Below are positions 1 to 6,922 of a DNA stretch of 14,547 bases, in pieces (position 1 is the first letter of the stretch; each line of letters begins with the position of its first letter). Source of the DNA: JAYUKV01 sp043764135 (GTDB lineage: Bacteria; Patescibacteriota; JACMRA01); contig JAYUKV010000057.1 of assembly GCA_043764135.1 (NCBI GenBank), positions 1 through 14,547 on the forward strand. The letters run 5' to 3'. The notes under the pieces are model-generated. The model was not told the DNA's origin. It ran no database searches and saw only the letters and a program-made list of their open reading frames with translations. Position numbers and translations under genes: made by a program.

Positions 1-155
1 GCTTAATAATAAATTATTAAAATAGTTATTTTATGAATTTGTTAAATTGACTTGAAAAGATAACTGTTTGGATTGTTTTTTTTTTGGTTGAGTTGTCAAG
101 TGACTATTGGATAAGTTGCAAACAATATTTGACTATTTACCAATGGTCTAAAAGA

Positions 156-1589
156 ATGCTTAATATGTTAGATTTATCAAAATTTTTTAAAGCTTATGAT
201 CTTCGTGGTACAACTCCAGAATTGGATTGGAAGGTTTATTATCTCGCTGGTCAAGCCCTTGTAACTGAAATAATGATTCCTGAAGAATTAGAATTAAGTA
301 TTAATGTTTGGCATGACACAAGGCTTACTTCTGAAAAATTCTATAAAGCATTTATAACAGGATTGCTTAGTAAAGGATGTACTGTTATTCCTTGCGGTCT
401 TGGTTCAACAGATATGATGTATGCATATACAATTAAAAAAAATATAAGCGGTGCGATTATAACTGCTTCACACAATCCAAAGGATGATAACGGTCTTAAA
501 ATCGTAAAGAAATATCCACAGATGTTAGGACTATCGACTGGATTAGATAAAATTAGAGATTATGTTATTGCTTATTATGATAGTATTGATATTGATGAAA
601 AAAAGATCAGAAATATAATTAATTCGACTCAAGCTAAGAAGGAAACAATAGAGTTTTTGACTAATGTGTGCAATCAAATTGGAGATATTCATAATATCAA
701 CATACCAAAAGACTACAAAGTCGTAGTTGATGCGGCCAATGGAATGGGAACTCTGATATTTTTATTGCTTCAAGCACAATACCCTAAAATCAAATGGATT
801 CCACTATACTGTAACCTAGATGGAAACTTTCCCAACCACCCTGCAGATCCTATAAATCCAGAAAATCTAAAAGATTTACAATCCGAAGTTTTAAAGACCA
901 AAGCAAACCTTGGAATTGCATTCGATGGTGATGCTGATAGAGCTTTTTTTGTTGATGAAAAAGGTGAGCTGATAAATGGTGAGAATTTAATTGCTGTCTT
1001 TGCAAGAGAGCTTGTTAGAAAAGTTAAAACCGATAATTTGGATTTTAATCCTGCGTCAGTCTATGTTGTAAGCTATAGTAGAGCATTAGCAGATACAGTA
1101 TTAATGGAAGGGGGCGCTGCAATTGCATCCAAACAAGGTCATACTTATGTAAAAGATTTAATGAAGAAGTATAATGCTATTTATGGAGGAGAGGCATCTG
1201 GGCATCATTACTTTGGTCAATTTGGTTATATGGACTCTGGTATATTGGCTTGTAATCTTATTTTAAAAACTTTATTTAATAACAATATTGCAGCTTCAGA
1301 GCTTTGTAAATATTATCAAGATAAGTATTTTATGTCTGGAGAACAAAATATAAAAGCCCCTGTTGGTAAAGATATGAAAATGATATCTCAAAGAGTTAAG
1401 CGTAAATATAGTGATGGAGTAATAAACGAAATGGATGGTATAACTGTATTTTACCCTGAGTATAAATTTACAATAAGAGGTTCGAATACAGAGCCGCTGT
1501 TTAGAATAAATGTAGAAACTAAAATTAAAAATGATATAATTAATCCAGATAAGATACTTCAAGAGTTAAAATCAATTATACTTGAATAA
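156..1589 (+). CDS. Phosphoglucomutase/phosphomannomutase
   Basis: Alpha-D-phosphohexomutase that interconverts hexose 1- and 6-phosphates (glucose and/or mannose) in the cytoplasm, feeding nucleotide-sugar synthesis. From the ATG at 156 the protein has 477 residues, normal for the family. All four signature regions are visible: FKAYDLRG near the N-terminus; the phosphoserine loop TASHNP (Ser about residue 105); the metal loop DGDADR (about 256-261); the sugar-recognition loop GGEASGH (about 343-349); and the phosphate-binding RGSNTEPLFR (about 440-449). The frame is open back to a TTG at 84, but those 24 residues are not family-like and follow a T11 run, so ATG 156 (or 165) is preferred. There is no clear ribosome binding site. 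Which hexose is preferred cannot be told from sequence. The isomerase on the minus strand at 5846-6922 supplies the matching 6-phosphate sugars. Confidence 0.93.
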   Translation: MLNMLDLSKFFKAYDLRGTTPELDWKVYYLAGQALVTEIMIPEELELSINVWHDTRLTSEKFYKAFITGLLSKGCTVIPCGLGSTDMMYAYTIKKNISGAIITASHNPKDDNGLKIVKKYPQMLGLSTGLDKIRDYVIAYYDSIDIDEKKIRNIINSTQAKKETIEFLTNVCNQIGDIHNINIPKDYKVVVDAANGMGTLIFLLLQAQYPKIKWIPLYCNLDGNFPNHPADPINPENLKDLQSEVLKTKANLGIAFDGDADRAFFVDEKGELINGENLIAVFARELVRKVKTDNLDFNPASVYVVSYSRALADTVLMEGGAAIASKQGHTYVKDLMKKYNAIYGGEASGHHYFGQFGYMDSGILACNLILKTLFNNNIAASELCKYYQDKYFMSGEQNIKAPVGKDMKMISQRVKRKYSDGVINEMDGITVFYPEYKFTIRGSNTEPLFRINVETKIKNDIINPDKILQELKSIILE

Positions 1590-1610
1590 TCAAAAAAAGT
1601 GTGCTACAGT
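1582..1610 (+). promoter_or_regulatory. Promoter of the lipoprotein gene
   Basis: TTGAAT at 1582-1587 and TACAGT at 1605-1610 are separated by 17 bases, with a TG one base before the -10 (extended -10). The -35 overlaps the last codons of the mutase gene. The predicted transcript starts near 1617, about 27 bases before the ATG at 1644. This supports starting the lipoprotein at 1644 rather than at the GTG at 1599, which lies inside the promoter. Confidence 0.5.
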
Positions 1611-1643
1611 ATAAAAGGATATCCATTTACCTGCCGTATCACA

Positions 1644-2963
1644 ATGAAAAGAATCAATTCGGTTTTAATGTTAGGATTATTGCTTTTGGCTGGTTGTACT
1701 ACTCAACCTAAAACTGCTGCATTAATCACAGCAGAAAAGCCAATTGAAATACCCATTGAAACTCAAGTTACTTCAATTTCACCCACTGAATCCAAACCAA
1801 AACAAGCGCTTTCTACCAAGTGCAAACTACCAAACAAAAAGTTTGGAATTTACGTAACCAATCACAGTCAGAGTTATAGAAAGGATAAGTTTGCAAAAAT
1901 TGTTAAACAAACTCAATCAATGGGTTTTAACCAAATAGCAGTTTCTGTGCTATATGGTGGCAGAAGTGCAGTTAAAACTGATTCTTTGGTATTTCCAAAT
2001 CACACTTTTCTTGAAAAAGAAGAAGGTCGAGATTTGTTCGCTGAGATACAAGAAAATTCAAATCTATGCGCTATTGCCTTCGCGGAGTGGGGTACTAGAT
2101 ATCCATTCAAAAGTGACTTGATGCTACGATATCCAGAGTTTTTCCTTGCTAATAACAAGGGAGAAAGGTTCGAGCATGGTGATGGTGTAAAATTTGCTTT
2201 TCTTAACATTCTCAACGAGAATGTTAAGAAAAGCTATTTGGATTATATTAGATCTTTGGCTTCAAACCCAAATATTAATGTAATTCAATTAGACGATCAT
2301 TTGGCTATTGGATCAAGTTTTGGGTATAATCCTGAATTCATTAAAGGATTTAACGAATTCTTGGTACGTAACAAAATTGATTTTAAAGGCAATAAATCCA
2401 AACCTGATCCTAAAGATCTGCATTGGATCAAGTTTAGGACTCAAGTTGTCACTAACTTCTTTGCGCAAATTGTGCAAGCTGTTAATGAAACCAATAAAGA
2501 AATCGAGGTAACAATTGTCAGTGGTGAGCTAAGGTTCATGAAGGATAATTATCACCAAGATTTTCACCAGTTTACAAGCAAAGGAGCCGAATCAATCGGT
2601 GTTCAAGCTTACGGTATTCCTGGTAAGAGAAATGTAGCTAGTCTTTTGAAAAGAGAAAAGAATACTACTTCAATTGCATTGTTTTTTGCACTTGGTAAAG
2701 AAATAGTTCCCCAAACTGTTTTAAAAGCTAATATGGACGCAGTTATTGCCAATGGTAATAGTGAAGTCTGGTTGTTTGGGCATCAGCCTATTTACGACGG
2801 GACAGAACATTCAAGAGCTCAGCAAAAGTTCTTGAAGTCACTTGTTGTAGATTATTATGCAGGGCATACAGCCGCTGCAAAAACTGCTAACAATACCAAA
2901 CAGGCTCCTGTTGACCATAAAAGCCAACCAAATCAATCAGTCAGCTCAAATAACAAAAAATAG
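1644..2963 (+). CDS. Glycosyl hydrolase-like (GHL10-type) lipoprotein
   Basis: Predicted surface lipoprotein of 439 residues. Residues 1-18 form a lipoprotein signal (MKR, a hydrophobic stretch, lipobox LAGC with the acylated Cys at 18). A Ser/Thr/Pro/Lys-rich linker follows to about residue 60. The rest resembles the GHL10 TIM-barrel family: an early GIYVTNH strand, a FAEWG segment, an IQLDDH motif (the acidic pair expected near the active site), a FRTQVV helix and a QAYGIPG strand. The tail is polar and low in complexity (Thr/Asn/Gln/Lys). By family it may hydrolyse an extracellular or peptidoglycan-associated glycan; the substrate is unknown. The start at 1644 is set by the signal peptide and promoter. 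Its GC content looks higher than that of most neighbours, which may indicate transfer. It lies 54 bases after the mutase and is followed by a terminator. Confidence 0.75.
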   Translation: MKRINSVLMLGLLLLAGCTTQPKTAALITAEKPIEIPIETQVTSISPTESKPKQALSTKCKLPNKKFGIYVTNHSQSYRKDKFAKIVKQTQSMGFNQIAVSVLYGGRSAVKTDSLVFPNHTFLEKEEGRDLFAEIQENSNLCAIAFAEWGTRYPFKSDLMLRYPEFFLANNKGERFEHGDGVKFAFLNILNENVKKSYLDYIRSLASNPNINVIQLDDHLAIGSSFGYNPEFIKGFNEFLVRNKIDFKGNKSKPDPKDLHWIKFRTQVVTNFFAQIVQAVNETNKEIEVTIVSGELRFMKDNYHQDFHQFTSKGAESIGVQAYGIPGKRNVASLLKREKNTTSIALFFALGKEIVPQTVLKANMDAVIANGNSEVWLFGHQPIYDGTEHSRAQQKFLKSLVVDYYAGHTAAAKTANNTKQAPVDHKSQPNQSVSSNNKK

Positions 2964-3001
2964 TTTTTACATAGTTTTTACTATTTTATGTTCTTCCCTT
3001 T

Positions 3002-3035
3002 CCTCTCATTGCTTTATGTAATGAGGGGAATTTTT
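3002..3035 (+). terminator. Rho-independent terminator after the lipoprotein gene
   Basis: CCTCTCATT (3002-3010) pairs with AATGAGGGG (3020-3028) with one G-T wobble and a 9-base loop, followed by AATTTTT. It lies about 40 bases after the lipoprotein stop and separates it from trxB. Confidence 0.75.
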
Positions 3036-3068
3036 ATAGTTATTTCTTTTAAAAAAATAGTTGTATTA

Positions 3069-3098
3069 TTGACAATGAACGAGTATTTACTAAATAAT
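3069..3098 (+). promoter_or_regulatory. trxB promoter, very short leader
   Basis: A perfect TTGACA (3069-3074) is followed after 18 bases by AATAAT (3093-3098); TAAATA at 3091, with spacing 16, is the alternative. Transcription would begin about 3104-3107, right at the ATG at 3108. The mRNA is therefore predicted to be leaderless or nearly so, consistent with the absence of a ribosome binding site. Confidence 0.6.
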
Positions 3099-3107
3099 TA
3101 AAGATAT

Positions 3108-4073
3108 ATGTCAACTCACAAGATAGCGATTATCGGATCTGGACCAGCTGGATATACAGCTGCAATTTACACTTCAAGAGCAAATATTTCAACTGATGTA
3201 TTTATGGGATTACAACCAGGAGGACAATTAACAACGACAACTGAGATTGAGAATTTCCCAGGTTTTGAAAATGGAATAATGGGTCCAGAGTTGATGATGA
3301 ATATGGAGAATCAAGCCAAACGATTTGGAGCTAATATGATTCAGGAGGAGGTTAATAACATTGAGCAATTATCTAAGAATCCTTCAAAATTCCAAATCAC
3401 AACATCTTCTGAAACTTATCAATACGATGGAATTATCATTGCTTCTGGAGCTTCAAGCAAATACTTGGGCTTAGAAGGGGAGATGGATTGGGTAGGTAAG
3501 GGTTATCATACTTGTGCAACATGCGATGGATTCTTTTATAGAGATAAAGAGATAGCTGTAGTAGGTGGTGGAGATAGTGCGATGGAAGAAGCTAACTTCT
3601 TAACTAAGTTTGCAACCAAAGTTTATTTAATCCATCGTTCAGATCAGTATAGAGCATCTAATATAATGCTTGATAGAGCAAAAGCTAATAGTAAAATAGA
3701 ATTTTTACCTTTTCAATCTGTTCAAAACTTTATAATTAATAACAATCAATTTGAAGGTGTGGTTTTAAAGAATGTAAAGAACGGATCAACTAAAGAATTA
3801 CCTGTTACAGGACTATTTGTTGCAATAGGTCACAATCCAAACTCTCAATTTACAACTAACTTAAATCTTCCAAAAGATGATATAGGATACCTAATTCCAC
3901 AGTCTAGAGTAAATTCTGAAGACAGGGTCTCGTCTTATCAGACTGCTTCAAGTATACCAGGAATATTTGTGGCCGGTGATGTAGAAGATAATATATACAG
4001 ACAAGCAATAACTGCTGCAGGAGATGGTTGCAGGGCTGCAATTGACTTAGAACGATATTTGGAAAGTCAATAG
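3108..4073 (+). CDS. trxB: Thioredoxin reductase
   Basis: NADPH-dependent flavoprotein disulfide reductase that recharges thioredoxin in the cytoplasm. It has 321 residues, the usual length. Visible motifs in order: the FAD-binding GSGPAGYTAAIY (about 10-21), the FAD-domain GGQL segment, the redox-active CATC (Cys136, Cys139) followed by DGFFYRD, the NADPH-binding VVGGGDSAMEE (about 151-161) with HRSD after it, and the C-terminal FAD motif GIFVAGDVED with RQAITAAGDG. No thioredoxin gene is adjacent. The gene has its own promoter and sits alone between a terminator and a fold-back element. The TAG stop (4071-4073) coincides with the first bases of that element, so the element may supply the stop codon. 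The C-terminus (AAIDLERYL) looks complete. Confidence 0.97.
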   Translation: MSTHKIAIIGSGPAGYTAAIYTSRANISTDVFMGLQPGGQLTTTTEIENFPGFENGIMGPELMMNMENQAKRFGANMIQEEVNNIEQLSKNPSKFQITTSSETYQYDGIIIASGASSKYLGLEGEMDWVGKGYHTCATCDGFFYRDKEIAVVGGGDSAMEEANFLTKFATKVYLIHRSDQYRASNIMLDRAKANSKIEFLPFQSVQNFIINNNQFEGVVLKNVKNGSTKELPVTGLFVAIGHNPNSQFTTNLNLPKDDIGYLIPQSRVNSEDRVSSYQTASSIPGIFVAGDVEDNIYRQAITAAGDGCRAAIDLERYLESQ

Positions 4074-4193
4074 ACCTCTTTCCTAATTAACAATAAGCAC
4101 GATTAAATCACAATAAATCTTAATTGCAATGCAACAATTGTTAGATTTATTGGTTGATTTATCGTAGCGTTTGCGAATTAGGAAAGAGGTCTA
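4071..4193 (+). repeat. 123-nt fold-back (MITE-like) element
   Basis: The ends are perfect 18-base inverted repeats: TAGACCTCTTTCCTAATT at 4071-4088 and its complement at 4176-4193. The pairing continues inward: ACGAT (4099-4103) with ATCGT (4161-4165), AAATCA (4105-4110) with TGATTT (4155-4160), AATAAATCT (4112-4120) with AGATTTATT (4143-4151), and AATTG with CAATT around a small loop at 4127-4134. The whole element can fold into one long imperfect hairpin. The outermost TA on each side could be a target duplication, leaving GACCTCTTTCC ends like those of some IS5-type elements. It encodes no protein. It could be a non-autonomous transposon remnant, a very long trxB transcription terminator, or both. 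Confidence 0.7.
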
Positions 4194-4224
4194 ATAAGTA
4201 ACCAAAGAGAACTCAGAAAATTTT

Positions 4225-4253
4225 TTGACAAATTTGTTTTTTTAAGTTATAAA
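4225..4253 (+). promoter_or_regulatory. Strong promoter of the 192-aa orphan gene
   Basis: A perfect TTGACA (4225-4230), a 17-base spacer and TATAAA (4248-4253) make this one of the best sigma-70-type promoters in the window. The predicted start is near 4260, giving a leader of about 32 bases. No convincing ribosome binding site precedes the ATG at 4292. Confidence 0.75.
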
Positions 4254-4291
4254 TATAAAAGACAACCTATATCTCTTGGGTAAAAAATAGA

Positions 4292-4870
4292 ATGTCAACA
4301 CAAAATCCAATGTCAAGAGTTCAAATAATTTTGGAACTGATCAGCCAGCTAGGGTTTGTGAAAAAACCTCAAGTTTTCACAGTTTTAGACAGACAAAAGC
4401 ATCCTATCGAGCTTAAAATCAGTTACTACGCAGGTAGTGTTATGATTCGCACTGAGGAAGAATATGAGTTGGAAATTTATCACAACTCAAAACTTTTAGT
4501 GTCTTCGAATAGTGTTGAACTTGTTCTGATCGAAGGAGAGTTATCTCTCCAGATTAGAGCAGAGTATCATACCAACATCGGAACTAACGAAGTGTATATC
4601 AACACGGATAGAATCTCATTCTACCCGTTAAAATCACTCCAGTTCGAACAGAAATTAAAAGTGCGAAATTCTACCGACTGTAGTTTTGACTGGGAAACTG
4701 CATATACAGATGTGTGTGAAAAACTTTCTGAGTTTGGCCATGCTCCAACACTTCAACCATCTTTGGTTGCTTGTTCCGAAAGTCTGAATTGGAATATGGC
4801 TTATGGGCAAATCCAATCGGATTTATCGAAAACATCAAAATTCCATCGGCAAAACCACGGTCTCGCCTAA
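4292..4870 (+). CDS. Orphan 192-aa protein with duplicated W-x2-A-Y motif
   Basis: I do not recognise this protein. It has no signal peptide or membrane segment, so it is probably cytoplasmic. Residues 1-22 look helical. About residues 25-125 alternate hydrophobic and polar residues, as in a beta-sheet domain. The C-terminal third holds two related segments, FDWETAYTDVCEKLSEF (132-148) and LNWNMAYGQIQSDLSKT (165-181), exactly 33 residues apart, sharing W-x2-A-Y followed by a spaced hydrophobic and L-S. It stands alone between a near-consensus promoter and a strong terminator, suggesting solid expression. Its codons appear richer in C and G at the third position than those of the minus-strand operon next to it, which may reflect high expression or foreign origin. 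It is a real gene by context; its function is unknown. Confidence 0.75.
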   Translation: MSTQNPMSRVQIILELISQLGFVKKPQVFTVLDRQKHPIELKISYYAGSVMIRTEEEYELEIYHNSKLLVSSNSVELVLIEGELSLQIRAEYHTNIGTNEVYINTDRISFYPLKSLQFEQKLKVRNSTDCSFDWETAYTDVCEKLSEFGHAPTLQPSLVACSESLNWNMAYGQIQSDLSKTSKFHRQNHGLA

Positions 4871-4895
4871 TATCTAAGTAAGTTAAGTTCTACAA

Positions 4896-4928
4896 GTCCC
4901 CCATCATTGATGGGGGACATTTTTTTTT
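4896..4928 (+). terminator. Strong terminator after the 192-aa gene
   Basis: GTCCCCCATC (4896-4905) pairs perfectly with GATGGGGGAC (4909-4918) around a 3-base loop, followed by a run of nine T. It is GC-rich in an AT-rich background. It stands between the convergent 192-aa gene and the minus-strand operon. It would serve mainly the plus strand, since no equally good T-run follows on the minus strand. Confidence 0.9.
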
Positions 4929-4952
4929 AAAAATTACTATCCAGTTTTTAAT

Positions 4953-5843
4953 CTAATATTTTGCATCTCTGTATTCATAACACCAGTTTAGAATGTTTTC
5001 TAAAATTGTTTTTTGTTTTTCTAAAAGTGTCATGTTTTGCAAATCTTGGATACATTTCTTGTAAATACTTTCTGTTACTCTTTTTTTATCAATTTCATTA
5101 ACTTGTTTTGATGATTGCATAAGATCAAATTTATCTATTACGGATTTATCACTTAATGTAATTTTATTAAGAATACTATCATCGTTGTTGATGTAGTGAA
5201 TAAGGCACATAGATTGCAAAAATTCGTTTAATTCTGTCCAGTTAACATTTTCAGGTTTTAAAATTTTATTCTCTATAATATCTTTTCTAAATCCTAGATA
5301 TAAAGGAAATCCGATCTTTAGATAAGAAAGTGAATATTTTCCTTTTTGCAAAAAACTATTTTTGTTAAAACTTTTATAATTTGATAATGAGTTATGAATT
5401 TGAAAATCCGAAACAAAATTATCAATAGATACTAGCGCTGATTCAAAATAGGGTTGTTTCTTAATAATTTCAACTTTTAGGTTGTCAAGATTGACCTTGT
5501 AGGTTGCTAAGGTTTTTGGCCAGATGTTAGTATAAAACTCTTTGTTATATTCGCGTAGAATTGAGTTAGGGTAAGACTCAACTTCTTTTAATTGTGAAGT
5601 TGTAAATAGTTCAAAGAAGCTATCATAATTACCTTGTAGTTTATAATATTGATAGAGCCACTCGCAGAATAAAGCAGTATTATTATCCAAATTAATAAAC
5701 CGCCCTATCTTAAAGCACTCTAACTCCTTATTCTTTTCTAAATGAATTCTGAGACCGTTATCTATAAATTCATTAAATGTTGGTTTTAAGAATAATTTCA
5801 ACTGTGATTGATATTCTGGTTGTGCATTGATAAGGTCAAACAT
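4953..5843 (-). CDS. Unknown 296-aa protein, last gene of the sugar/envelope operon
   Basis: I do not recognise a family. The predicted protein is soluble and largely helical, rich in Lys, Asn, Phe, Tyr and Leu, with no signal peptide or clear membrane segment. Recognisable patches include an aromatic FCEWLYQYYKL helix (about 59-69), a YLKIGFPLYLGFRK stretch in the middle, and an acidic/amide-rich C-terminal helix ending NWCYEYRDAKY. Its ATG lies 2 bases after the stop of the glucose-6-phosphate isomerase gene, so the two are almost certainly co-transcribed and perhaps translationally coupled. The all-helical composition would fit many enzyme folds, and no catalytic signature is visible. A role in sugar-phosphate or envelope metabolism is suggested only by position. 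Confidence 0.75.
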   Translation of the reverse strand: MFDLINAQPEYQSQLKLFLKPTFNEFIDNGLRIHLEKNKELECFKIGRFINLDNNTALFCEWLYQYYKLQGNYDSFFELFTTSQLKEVESYPNSILREYNKEFYTNIWPKTLATYKVNLDNLKVEIIKKQPYFESALVSIDNFVSDFQIHNSLSNYKSFNKNSFLQKGKYSLSYLKIGFPLYLGFRKDIIENKILKPENVNWTELNEFLQSMCLIHYINNDDSILNKITLSDKSVIDKFDLMQSSKQVNEIDKKRVTESIYKKCIQDLQNMTLLEKQKTILENILNWCYEYRDAKY

Positions 5844-5845
5844 AT

Positions 5846-6922
5846 TTATTTTTTAGTTAATATTTCTTGTGTTATTTTCTTAGAATTTTCCACACCCGGT
5901 TGATCAAATGGATTGATGCTATTTAACTCACCCAAATATGCAGTAAATATTTCAAAGAAGATAATAATTTTACCCAAGTATTTATTTAGATTTACATTAT
6001 CGTCAAATTCATAATATGAGTGGATAAGTTTGAGGCTTTCAAATGTTGCCAAATATTCAGCTTCTAATAATTGATTGATTGTATAATCATAACCTGGGAT
6101 AGCTAACTGTTGCCCTTCAAAAGGCGGATAGAAGAATATTAATTTGTTTTTTATACCATCAGATAGTAATTGTAAGAATGAGTGTTGGTCCTTAACGCCT
6201 GTACAAGATATTGGTAAATACTCTTTACCTGATTTACCTAATGATTCGGCAATTAATTGCACAATCCATTCGTTTAGATAGGGTAATTTATGATTGTATG
6301 AAAAGTTTACAATTGTTTTTACTCTCGATTCAAAGGTCGCTAATGCTAATTCTTGTATGTTGTTAAGATATTGAGGATAGAGCTTTGCAGAACTAATTAA
6401 TTCATAAATATCAATTTCTAATAGTTTTGCAAGTACCAATCCCATACAACTAAAAGCTGAATATCTACCTCCAACATTAGGGTTTAGCTTATAAAAAACT
6501 GATCCGTTTTGGATTGCTTCTTGCTCTAGAAATGTTCCAGGATCTGAGGAATAAATGATATTTCTAGATAGGCTTGATTGATTATCAATTAACCACTTTT
6601 TAAAAATAGAATAGAGAGCTAAGGTTTCTTGGGTTTTGCCTGATTTTGATTGAATAAGGTATAAGGTATCAATAGGGTCTAATTGTTTTAGTAGATCCAA
6701 TATAAAATTAGAATTTAAATGGTCCAAAAATATTACCTTTTTTTTTGATTTTGAAAGCGATGATATTACTTTCGCTCCTAGGCTTGAACCACCAATCCCG
6801 ATTAAAACAATAGTATTCTGTTTGTATTCTGCTAACAAATTATATTGTGACAGGTCTTCTTCTAGGAGATCTAAAAATGAATAATCTTTAATGGCCTCTT
6901 TTAATTTTTTGATATTTTTCAT
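5846..6922 (-). CDS. pgi: Glucose-6-phosphate isomerase (short form)
   Basis: Interconverts glucose-6-phosphate and fructose-6-phosphate in the cytoplasm, linking glycolysis to sugar-nucleotide synthesis. SIS-type motifs are all present: IGIGGSSLGAK (41-51), SKSGKTQET (92-100) for phosphate binding, NVGGRYSAFS (149-158), catalytic Glu226 in AESLGKSGK, His247 in GVKDQHSFLQL, and Lys348 in the C-terminal NPFDQPGVENSK signature. At 358 residues it is shorter than the usual 440-550; the N-terminal part before the first SIS domain is only about 35 residues. A phosphoglucose/phosphomannose-type specificity cannot be excluded. Its start codon lies inside the end of the FemAB gene (35-base overlap). 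No later in-frame Met is well placed, so the overlap seems real and may couple translation. Confidence 0.92.
   Translation of the reverse strand: MKNIKKLKEAIKDYSFLDLLEEDLSQYNLLAEYKQNTIVLIGIGGSSLGAKVISSLSKSKKKVIFLDHLNSNFILDLLKQLDPIDTLYLIQSKSGKTQETLALYSIFKKWLIDNQSSLSRNIIYSSDPGTFLEQEAIQNGSVFYKLNPNVGGRYSAFSCMGLVLAKLLEIDIYELISSAKLYPQYLNNIQELALATFESRVKTIVNFSYNHKLPYLNEWIVQLIAESLGKSGKEYLPISCTGVKDQHSFLQLLSDGIKNKLIFFYPPFEGQQLAIPGYDYTINQLLEAEYLATFESLKLIHSYYEFDDNVNLNKYLGKIIIFFEIFTAYLGELNSINPFDQPGVENSKKITQEILTKK

Noticed and set aside
84..155. TTG-initiated N-terminal extension of the mutase (24 residues)
   Set aside because: The residues do not resemble the family, follow an 11-T run, and the ATG at 156 gives the normal length and N-terminal motif spacing.
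1479..1500. tRNA-like GGTTCGAAT
   Set aside because: It encodes the RGSNTEP motif of the mutase; no cloverleaf around it. No tRNA, rRNA or CRISPR array was found anywhere.
1296..1562. Minus-strand frame opposite the mutase gene
   Set aside because: Lies wholly within a conserved gene and translates to low-complexity Tyr/Ile/Phe-rich sequence; a shadow.
2000..2511. Short frames on both strands inside the lipoprotein gene
   Set aside because: Shadows of a gene with clear family motifs; no start signals.
4071..4193. Integron attC site
   Set aside because: Length and hairpin shape would fit, but the GTTRRRY and RYYYAAC core sites are not at the ends.
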